Below, in pieces: positions 47,312 through 57,210 of a stretch of DNA of 64,000 nucleotides. How positions within the stretch are numbered: the stretch's first letter is position 1; each line of letters opens with the position of its first letter. Source of the stretch: Mycoplasma_N cavipharyngis. GTDB lineage: Bacteria; Bacillota_I; Bacilli_A; Mycoplasmatales; Mycoplasmoidaceae. A program made the position numbers and the translations under genes. The notes under the pieces are model-generated. The model worked only from the letters and a program-made list of their open reading frames with translations. It searched no databases and was not told where the DNA came from. The DNA lies in contig NZ_CP155569.1 in NCBI RefSeq assembly GCF_042984175.1, positions 620,001 to 684,000 on the forward strand, read 5' to 3'.

Positions 47312-48808
47312 ATGAAAAAATCAACAAAAAAATTATTAATCTTACCATTTATTGGTCTTATTAGTTCAATTACTCTTGCTGCTTGTTCAGCTAAAAGTAG
47401 TTTTAATCAACAATTTTTTGATCAAATTGCTAAAGACCAAACAGCAGTTGCTTTAAAAACTGAATTAGCAGGTTATTCTAAAGATGCATTAGAAATTCTT
47501 GCGAACAAACAAGAAATTGCAACTCAATCAAAAGAATTTATTGATACATTCAATCGCTTTTATGATACTAAATTAACATTTACACAAGTAGGTGGCGCAA
47601 CTGATTTTGGTCAATTTTTAAATGCTAAATTTATTAATGGTCCAGGATCAGTATTAATTTTAGGTGCAGGTGGTCTTGGTGGTTTTCGTACTATTGCTCA
47701 TCATTTTATTGATACTTCAGCATCAAAAATGCTAAAAAATGATAATACTACTGAAGGTGAATTTGTTATTGGTAGTAAACATTTTATGCATCAAGCAATT
47801 GAATCTTTTGGCATTATTTATAATAAGGATGTTTTTGCTAGAGCCAATATTACTGTCCATGAAGGTAAAAGTTTTAAAGATATCAATCTTAATACTAATG
47901 AACCAGCAAATTTTAATGGTGTTGAAGAAAAAACAATAAATAATACTAAAACTTATAATGTATATACTAGTGATTTACAAAAAGAAGGCTTTGAAAAAAT
48001 TATTACAATATTAAAAACTAATAATATCAAACCTTTTTATTCTACTGCTAAAACAGAATCTAGTCATATATGACCAATGACTAATCATTTATTAGGTGTT
48101 GTATCTGCTGCACAGACTGGATTAAAACAAGGTGATATGGATCTTGCAGACGCTAATAAAGTATTAACAGATCAAGTTTTAATGAATATGCAAGAAGCTT
48201 TAAAAATTTATGGTCAAGATGAAAATTACACCTTAAAAACCAATACGGTCGATCTTGCCATGCAAAATGTTGCTGTTGGTCAATTTGCTATGACCCAAAA
48301 TGGTACATGATCAATTAATCAAATTTTAGATGCTAAAAAAGATGCTAAAATTGGTTTTATGCCAATGCCTGCTTTTGATAAAGTCACAAAAAAAGCAAAA
48401 TTAGCGCGATCAATTTCACAACGTTGGGGAGTAACTACAACAGGTAATGATCCTGCTAAATTAAAAACAGCAAAATTATTTTTCCAATTTTTATATCAAA
48501 CTAAAGTAGGAGTAGAATTTGCTTTAAATAAAATGCAATTGCTTTCACCATTTAAACAAATTCCAGGAATAGATCAAAATAACATTAATGATCCATTATT
48601 GCGATCAGCAACAAATTATACAAAACCAGCCGATGTTGTTTCGGCAATTGATAATTATTTCCCAGCAGGTTTTAATAATACTGATCCAGTATTAAAAAAA
48701 GTAACTAATGAAGGTTATAAAAATATTGCAACTGATAAAACTGCATTAATAGTTGAATGAGATAAATTAAAAGTAAATGAGAAGAAATCAATAAATTTAA
48801 ATCAATAA
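47312..48808 (+). CDS. Sugar-binding lipoprotein, copy 2
   Basis: 498 aa, same length as copy 1, same signal peptide and lipobox. Differences cluster in residues about 100-165 (HFIDTSASKMLKNDN, EFVIGSKHFMHQAIESF) and in scattered surface-type positions. In frame throughout, so both copies are likely functional, perhaps with different sugar preference. Six bases before pgmB. Confidence 0.9.
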
Positions 48809-48813
48809 AATCT

Positions 48814-49476
48814 ATGATTAAAGGTTTAATTTTCGATCTTGATGGTGTTATTACTGAAACTTCTGAATGACACTTTTTAGCATGAAAAAAAATTTTAAAA
48901 AATTATGATATTGATTATTTTTCTAATGAAAATAATCAGTTAAAAGGTTTAAATCGAATTGATACTTTAAAAGCAATTTTAAAATTAAAAAAAATTAATG
49001 ACTGGTCAATAGAAAAAATTAATTCAGTAGCATTAGCAAAAAATGATTATTATCTTCAATTACTAAATGAAAATTTATCATCTCAAAATATTTTACCAGG
49101 CATTGAACAACTAATTATTGATGCTAAAAAAAATAATTTAAAATTAGCGCTCGCTTCTTCTTCATTTAATGCTAAATTAATTTTAGAAAAAATAGGCTTA
49201 TTAAATAATTTTGATTTTATTGTTGATCCAAAAACAATTAAAAAAGGTAAGCCAGATCCAGAAATTTTTTTAAAAGCAGCAGCAGGTATTAACCTAAAAC
49301 CAGAAGAGTGTTTAGGATTTGAAGATGCAATTGCTGGTATTCAAGGATTAAATGCTGCTAAAATTAAAACTGTTGCTATTACTAATGGAATTAAAAATTC
49401 AGAATGAGAAAAAGCACAATTTGTTTTTAATACAACTGAAGCAATTAAATTAGCTGATTTAGTAAAAACAAAATAG
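48814..49476 (+). CDS. pgmB: Beta-phosphoglucomutase
   Basis: 220 aa HAD family. Motif I GLIFDLDGVITETSEWHFLAW (nucleophile Asp and DxD), motif II LASSS, motif III Lys KKGKPDPEIFL, motif IV GFEDAIAGIQ. Cap GLNRIDTLKAIL. Converts beta-glucose-1-phosphate, the GH65 product, to glucose-6-phosphate. End of the locus; a strong terminator follows. Confidence 0.94.
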
Positions 49477-49501
49477 TTTTATTATAAAATAATCAAACCA
49501 G

Positions 49502-49550
49502 AATAAACTAAGAATGACTATTTAAGTTTTGATTCTTAGTTTATTTTTTA
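49502..49550 (+). terminator. Strong hairpin terminator after pgmB
   Basis: Perfect 14-bp inverted repeat (49502-49515 with 49532-49545), 16-base loop, then TTTTTT. Marks the end of the glucan locus. Confidence 0.9.
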
Positions 49551-49710
49551 TTTAATGATTATAAAAAACTATTTTTTCTTGATTTTAATTTCAGATGTTT
49601 TTTTCATTGTTTTCTAATTAGTTTCTTTTAATTTAATTCGTTTAATTAAATTTGATAAAATTTTTATTATTTAAGTTGCTAATTTACATTAAATTTCTAA
49701 AATTTTAAAA

Positions 49711-50601
49711 ATGCTTCGAATCATAATTTTTCTTGTTGTTTTTTGAGTCATTGGTAATATTATTATTCCCATTTTAAATAGTGAGGAAGTAAAGTTTATT
49801 ACACATTGATGACCTCCTTTATTTTGGACTCAAGAATGATGGGATAAAATGATTACTGTCTTTCCAAGTGAAGCAAGTGGATGGATTGGTAATGTATTTG
49901 CTTGGATTTTCATTATTTTTAGTTTCATAATTGCTTTAATTGTTTTAATTGCAATACCATACATTATTAAATATTTGCCTTCATTTTTTATTAAATTGTC
50001 TCGATTTCTTTTTTTTAGATTACCAATAACCATTTTAAGTAATATTGAAGATTGTAGTATTTATTTTAATGAGTGAATCAAAAAATGAATTAGTGTTATT
50101 TTAATCATCCTAGCATTTGATTTTATTGCTGTTCCAATTTTAATTAGTCAAAAAATAGAATTTTTTAGCATTTGATGACCACCTCAAATTTGAAAAAAAA
50201 CATGATGAGAAACAATAATTGCACCTTTTCCTAATACTGCTGGTGGTATTGGTGGTAATATTGGAATTTGAATTATTACTCTTATTAATCTTTGATTAGC
50301 ATTAGTTGCTTTAATTGCATTACCAGTAGCCATTAAAAGATTAATTAGATTAATTTTTAGAAAATATTGAGATTATCAAGTTTATCAATTTTTAGACAGA
50401 ATTTGAAGAAATAATCAAGACATTGTTAATCGTAGAAAAAAATTTTTTGATAATATCGAAGATTATCAACTATGATTTTATAATCAAGTCATAAGTGATC
50501 CTGAAATTCGAAAATGAGAAAATAAAATTCGTGATATAAACACTAATGAGACTTCTGATCGTTATCAAAAATTTATTAGTGAAAAATTAAACAATTTTTA
50601 A
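49711..50601 (+). CDS. Membrane protein with internal duplication (WWPP repeats)
   Basis: 296 aa; most Trp are TGA. Two halves repeat the same pattern: hydrophobic helix, WWPPLFWTQEWWDKMI, FPSEASGWIGN, helix with ALIVLIAIP; and later helix, WWPPQIWKKTWWETII, FPNTAGGIGGN, helix with ALVALIALP. About four membrane helices in all, then a charged C-terminus of about 90 residues. No family recognised. The Trp-rich loops between helices are the striking feature. Confidence 0.75.
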
Positions 50602-51984
50602 AAATGGTTAAAATTGTTTTTTTGTGTTTTATAACATCATATTTAGTCACTATTTTTACTACATAATGATAAGTTAGGTTAAGTAGTATTTTTTATTTAT
50701 TTAATATAAGTATATTTTTTGATCATTCGGTCAATAATTTTTTTAGTTTTCAATTTCAGTATTAGTTATAAATACTATTTTTAGTATTAATTTTTTATCT
50801 GTTTTTTTCATTAGATAAAAATTTTATTTTGCTTATTGCATTAATAAGACCGGTTTGATTTTTGATGATGTAATTTTGCTAATTTTTGCTTAACTTGAAT
50901 GCTCTCACTACTTTTTTGCAAATTTTGTTTAATCATCTTCTAAATAATTTTCTTATAATTTTTTTCAAATTTAATGCAATTATTATTTTCATTTATCTTC
51001 TTATTCACTTTTTGTTTTTTAACTAAATAATCATCTTTTTTAAAATCATTACTGAACATTCAATTTTATAATTTACTTTAATTTTAATCATTGCGTTTTA
51101 ATTTGGTATTTAGATAATTTTGCTGAACTATTTTGATTGATTTTCTAAAATAGCTTGCTAATTTAGAATTATTTTTTTTAGCAGCCATTTAACCACCTAA
51201 TCCATCATTATATGCTTATCCCTACTTGAACAAATTGTTTTTTAAAAATGAAATAGTTTTTAGCATTGATATTTAATCAATTATTTCTATTTATGCATCC
51301 TAAATTTTTCATATTATTCTTGTTTTTGTTGATCAGTTAAAATTCTATCTAAATTATTTTTTTAGATTTTAAGATCTAGTTTTCTTATTATTGACTCATT
51401 AAATTCTTTAGAACATTGATTGCCAATCATTTTCATTGAATTATTTTGTTTTTATTGCTTCATTAACACTCATTGCTTCATTAATGAACATGGTCATTAA
51501 TTGATTAATGTTATATATTCTTAAAATCCCAGTAACAATAATAGCAAGTTTAGCTACTTGATGAACTATATCAAAACCTTGATCTTTTAGAAAATGATCT
51601 ATCACTTAAAATAGTTGTTATTAGTTTGACATAAATATAAAACAAACTAAAATCTAATGCTAAAAGTTAATTACTAAGATTTTAGCTACAATACTTTGTA
51701 ATTTAAATTAAACTAATTGATAATAATTTATGTTGAATTATTTTTAAATAATAGATTATAATTCTAGATACATATCAGCAAAGTTAATAATGTTTTAGTA
51801 TTTTAGATATATTTACTTAAATTAATTAAATAAAAGTAAGATTGGCTGATCAATCTGAAATTTATATCACCTAATTTATTTATTAACTAATTTTAATTTT
51901 CGAAGTTAATTTTCGATTTTAAATATCTATATTTTATTCACTAACATCATTTGTTAAAAATAGATAATATTCTGTATATGTCAG
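50602..51984. other. Non-coding, decayed region
   Basis: About 1.4 kb without an intact gene. Fragments of reading frames occur on the minus strand (see 50841-51189; another protein-like stretch GFDIVHQVAKLAIIVTGILR near 51500-51590), broken by stops. No tRNA or mobile element seen. Confidence 0.5.
50841..51189 (-). pseudogene. Decayed small basic protein gene
   Basis: ATG at 51189 with a strong AGGTGG ribosome binding site; reads MAAKKNNSKLASYFRKSIKI and on to KRND, then TAA. Protein-like Lys/Asn/Gln-rich sequence continues in another frame (NDFKKDDYLVKKQKV, later KMIKQNLQKSSESIQVKQKL) to 50841. Probably one gene with a frameshift and a stop. Family not recognised. Confidence 0.4.
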
Positions 51985-52019
51985 CAAAAACAAATTTTAA
52001 TTTTATGAATTTGTTTTTG
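51985..52019 (+). promoter_or_regulatory. Hairpin upstream of rpsD
   Basis: Perfect 12-bp inverted repeat (51985-51996 with 52008-52019) ending in GTTTTTG, 38 bases before the rpsD start. Either a terminator of upstream transcription or a leader hairpin; S4 autoregulates through its leader in some bacteria. Confidence 0.5.
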
Positions 52020-52057
52020 GATTTTTATTGAATTGAATTAAAAAATAAAGGCATAAA

Positions 52058-52675
52058 ATGTCAAGATATACTGGCAGTATTTATCGTAAATCCCGTCGTT
52101 ATGGAATTTCTTTATTAGAAAATAATAAAGAATTTTCTAAAGGTAAAAAAAGAACAACTATCCCTGGTCAACATGGACCAGCTCAAATTCGTCGTAAAAA
52201 ATTAACTGGTTATGGTGAACAATTACAAGAAAAGCAAAAAATGGCTTTTATGTATGGTTTAAACGATCGTCAATTTCGACGCTTTTTTAAAATTGCTACT
52301 AGCATGGAAGGTGCTTTATCTTTAAATCTATCTTGAGTTTTAGAAAGTCGTTTAGATTCTTTAGTTTATCGTATGGGTTTTGCACCAACTAGAAGAGCAG
52401 CAAGACAATTAGTTAATCATGGTCATATTTTAGTTAACAATAAAAAAGCTAATATTTCATCAATGATTATTAATGTTGGTGATGAAATTTCTCTAAAACC
52501 AAAAATCGCAAATTTACCACTAGTTCAAGTAGGTTTAGAAATGCGTCTTCCTGAATTTGTAAAAGTTGATAAACAAGCAAAAAAAGGTATCTTTTTAAGA
52601 TATCCTAATCGTGATGAATTATCAGCTGAAATTAATGAAGTTTATGTTGTAGAATGATACAAACGTTTAGTTTAA
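52058..52675 (+). CDS. rpsD: 30S ribosomal protein S4
   Basis: 205 aa. SRYTGSIYRKSRRYGISLLE at the start, GQHGPAQIRRKKLTGYGEQL, and the S4 RNA-binding domain RLDSLVYRMGFAPTRRAARQ, LVNHGHILVNNKKANI. Assembles early on 16S rRNA. Single gene with its own hairpin terminator. Confidence 0.97.
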
Positions 52676-52715
52676 AATTCATTTCTAAAATTTCTTAATC
52701 AAAATATTAAAATTA

Positions 52716-52741
52716 AACGTTTGTTAAATGACAAACGTTTT
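52716..52741. terminator. Palindromic terminator after rpsD
   Basis: AAACGTTTGT, six-base loop, ACAAACGTTT: a perfect 10-bp stem. The last codons of the minus-strand giant gene lie inside it. Confidence 0.8.
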
Positions 52742-55700
52742 TCTCACCTTATTCCCCACATCATACTCCTTAGCTGTTGTCACCTCAAACTCTTTTGGTT
52801 TCTCACCCATTTTTTCCACAAAATTAGTCACTTTAATTGCACCAGATTCAAACTTTAGTTTACCCTTAATTAGATCAACTTTCACTTTAGTTACATCAAC
52901 ATGATATTGGTGTAACAACTTACCATCATTATCAAACGTCTTCACACCTTGATTTAAGCCATCAATATAAGTAGCAGCAGTTTTAGGATCAGCAAAAAGT
53001 TCAGCAATTTTTGGCACAGACAAATTAATTAAAAACGGACTTAGTTGCTCACTAAAAACAAAAGTGTTAGTAATTTTCTCACCTTGAATTACTTTTAGAT
53101 CAATCATTTTAGTAATTGTCTGATAACTCTCATCTTCTTGTCAGTTATTAACTTTTATCCCATCAAAACTTAGAGTTCCTTTTTGATCATCACTACTAAT
53201 TAGTTGAGATAATGGGACACTAATGCTAACATCTTCAACTTTAATGTTTTTTAGTTCAAAAATCTTAAGATCAGTTAGTTTTAAATTGTTAGTCACAATT
53301 AATTGCTTAATTTGAAATAAAGTTAGTTTATCTTTATTAAGTCCTGCAGGAATTAGGTTGTTAGTATCTAAATAATTTTTAATGTTACTAATAACTTCAC
53401 TATCTTGTTTTCAGTTCAACTTAGACACACCACGTTGAAATAAATAAATTGCAGATGCAGGCAAAGTAAGATAGGATGGATTAGTATTATTAGTACTACT
53501 ACCATTATTTACTGGTTGTCCATTTTCAAATTTGACACCATGTTGATAATAGTTTTTAAGTTGGACATTAAAAAACTGAATTGTCCCCCTACTTTCATCA
53601 ACAATTAAATTAGGATTGTTACCATTTGCATTATATTGAATTTCTTGAACCAAATCAGCTTTAGTAATTGAATTATTACTACTTGCACCCCCACTAACAA
53701 CAGTAAAAAACATTTGTGGATTAGTATTAAACATCTGCACCACTTGATCAATGCTTTTACCTCTCAAAACATCTTTTAAATCTTCTGGTTTTTTCCACTC
53801 AATAGTTGTACTTGTAGTACTAAATCCAGCTCATTGATAAGTTGCTATTAGGGGGGCAATTTTTTTATTCTCATCAGCTGGTAAACTAATCGTTCAAGTT
53901 ACAGTTCCAGCTAAATTGTTAGCTAATAAGCTAAAGGCGGCTTGTTTTTCTGTGTCTGGTTTTTTAAGTCATTCAGCATTGTTAGTTGTCACTGCATTCA
54001 AATCTAGTAAATCAGCTGCTGTAACTGCACTTGCAGGTTTTTTGATTAACTCACGAAATTTTTTCTTCTGCTCATCAGAAGTGTAAGCATCAACATTGAA
54101 GAGTTTAGAAGCACCAGTTGCAGCATTTCCACTCACACTAGTTCCAATAAAACTAGTACTTAGTTTTTTCAATCCTTGATACACAAACGTTTTAGACTTT
54201 CATTTGCTTGGAAACTCTAAACTATTATTATTGCTAAACTTAAATGAAGGAACATTAACTTGAAAACTAATAGTTCCAGAAGTTGCATCTTTAGTTAAGT
54301 TAGTAATATACTGTTGATTAACATTGTGTAAATCACTATGATTACCATTAATAATATCTGCTGTTGTTTTAGATGAATCAGCTAATAAATTACCTAAATA
54401 GTTGGTTTTAAGGGTGGCTGCAATTTTATCTTTAGTTATTTGATCATACCCATCTAACTGGTCCTTAATCAAATCTTGAATGCTCTTAGGTGCAGGCAGA
54501 AGGATTGTGTTTGATTCTGATTGATCATTTTGGTTTTGCTGCTTAGTCTTAGCCATATCCACATCAGTTCAAGTGCCTGTATGATCTTCCACCTGCAACT
54601 GCCCCTTAACAAAGCCCTTAACAGTTTGATTAATATTTTGATCAATTGTTCGTGTTTCATTTTTAGTTGCTTGAACTTCATGATTTTTAGGCAACAACCT
54701 TCCATTAGCAGAATATCCTGGCAGATACACTTTAAACTGATACTTTAGTGTACCACTAGTATCATCAAAGTCTAAATGCACTTTAGTACGATCTAGTTGT
54801 TGTAAATAAACTTGATCAAATTGTTTACTTGATTTTCAAAACTGGTTTTTTCCAGTTAAAATATTTTCAGCACTAATAACTTGAGCAAATTTGTTAGCAT
54901 ATTGGCTTAGGTTGAGGTTATTGTTAGTGTTAGTCCCTGCTGGACTCTTCACTTCTTTAGCTAAATTTCCCTCATTCTGCAACTCACTCTCTATCTGATC
55001 CACGACATAAAAATAGCTCGTATAACTATATAACCCATTAGTATTAGTATAAGCTGATTTGTATGGGGTATTCTCGCCTTGTCTAATCCCAAAACTACTA
55101 GGTTGCTTAATATTTGTCAATCATAAGTTTGGTGCAAGTCCAAAAAGTGCTGCATTGTTGTTGTTAGTGAAAAATGATTTTAAACCTGGTACTTGTTGTC
55201 CAGAAGTTGGACTTAATGGATTAGTACTACTAGTCAAATTAATTAATATCATTTTATTATTCACTCCAGTAGTATTGTTTAAAGTTTGCCCACTAGGACT
55301 TAAACTAATTGTTTGATTGACATTATCAGTAGTAGTTGCATCATAAAAAACATTGCCATCATATACAGGTGTGTATGCTTGGCGGCGATGAGATCTAGCA
55401 AAGCTTTTAGCACTTACTAAATATGTTCTAAATGGTTTATAGCGGGTTCAGTGGATGGGGTGGTTTGCTCCGGCTGATTTGTTACCCATGAAAAAACTGG
55501 AGCTTCAATTCCCACTAAATGTTTTCACCCCCCATCAGCCATGAGGGTCTTGTCCGTTTTTTCCACTAATAAAATCACTAATGTTGGGGGGGATGGAAGT
55601 ATTAGTACTAGAATTTTTAAACACCTTAAAATCACTTGCTTTAGGTACGGTTCATTTGATGCCTTGACTATTATCTGATCCATTTTTACTCGTACCCGCA

Positions 55701-57189
55701 TAAGGATCAGGTTGTCCCTGTTGGTTCCCTCCATTACTAGTCATCTGGACATTATTATCCCACATGTTCCCTTCAGTCCCATCAGCCCTACTATCCTCCT
55801 TCTGCTCAAACAGCCCATAACCATTAAATGATCGTATAGTATAAACACTATAAGTGTTTCAAATGTAGCTTGTTCCTGGTAAATATTGTTTAGTTTGTCC
55901 AATTTGATTAATTCAAGGATAAATACTATCAGGTTCAGGAACTAGTAGTTCAGCATTGTTATTGTCTGAGAAGGGGGTTTTGTCTGTTTGTTTTTCATAT
56001 TTTTCAATAATCATCTTTTGATCCATATGATATTTTGATTTTTGAAAATCATCTAATCCTACAAACAAGTTGACACTTTTAGTTTGAGGAGCAACAATTG
56101 CATTTGGATCATAATTCACATTGCTTTGACTAAAAATCATGGGCGCAACTAAATGGTTGTTAGCAAAGTTGAAGTAGGGTTGATTGCCTCCAGAGTCAGC
56201 CATCATGTTGTTATTAAGACCATTATTAAAAGTAACATTACTATCAAACTGGTTATTACTATCTGGCACATCATTAAAATTACCAAAAGTTAGCCCTCTA
56301 ATTGGAAAAGGCATTGACCTTCATCTAGCTACTTGCTCATCTGTGTATTTTCAAGATTTGCTGTTGCCACTCCCACTCTTCTCACTTGTAGCATACACAT
56401 TAATTCCATATGGGCCACGAATGCTTGGATCTTGGATTGGAAGTAGTCCTTCAGTATTACTTGATTTGTTCAACGAATATCATGGAATGCCATACACTCC
56501 TAGTGGATCTTTTTCTGTTCCAATTCCTAATAAGTTGTTAGCTAGATCAAAATAAGCGAGCTTAATTTTTAAGTAGTATCTAGGGATTTGTTGAATTTGG
56601 TTGTTGTTTAAGGAGAAGTATCTTGGGACACCATCTTTAATTGGATTGGTGTATTGGGCTTCTGCTTGGGATTTGGTGACATTATTAGAATTTGCCCTAG
56701 TTGTTTGATCTTTAGAAGAATTTGGGTTAGGATCTTGACACATCTCTGTGTCTGAATTTGCCCTAGCACACCAATCAAACGGATCAAGTACATATGAACT
56801 AACATCAATCATTTGCTTTAAATGAGCATTATTAGCACTAATTTTATATAGTTTTGGGAAATTGGTTTTTTCAAACTTGATAGTGTACTTACTAAAATCA
56901 TTGTTAGATAAATCAATTGTGTGTAAGGATTCTCATTTTAGAACGGGATTAAAAATTGAATCAAGGTTACTTAAGCTTAAGTTGGATAAATCAAGACTAG
57001 TGATTTTAGCTAATTGGGTTTTAGCAAAACTGGAATTGACTCCTAAAGAATAATTTTGATCAGGATTAGCTTGTTTTAGGGCATTAACAACTTGATTGGC
57101 AATTAGGGGGTTGTTGAAAATTGAGATGATTGGTTTGGCGTCTGTATCTGAGTCAGGCCAAGTTGGTTGGGTTGTGGTTGCTTGAGCTT

Positions 57190-57210
57190 GAGTGGGGGAG
57201 GGTGCTTACC
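57190..57210 (-). other. Frameshift site in the giant LRR gene
   Basis: Upstream frame gives LTVDAFSGK then HPPPLKLKQ and soon stops at 57103; the downstream frame, open after a TAA at 57206-57208, gives APSPTQAQATTTQPTWPDSD and runs on into leucine-rich repeats. Adding one base at the GGTAAGCACC step (minus strand) would join SGK directly to APSPTQ. Confidence 0.75.

Noticed and set aside
47739..47939. Short frame inside lipoprotein copy 2
   Set aside because: Alternate frame of a clearly coding lipoprotein; hydrophobic by frame-shifted AT-rich codons.
49830..50033. Minus-strand frame opposite the WWPP membrane protein
   Set aside because: Antisense shadow; the plus-strand frame shows internal duplication at protein level.
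53411..53767. Separate small genes within the last 4.5 kb of the giant region
   Set aside because: All share one frame interrupted only by TGA (Trp), so they are pieces of the same protein.
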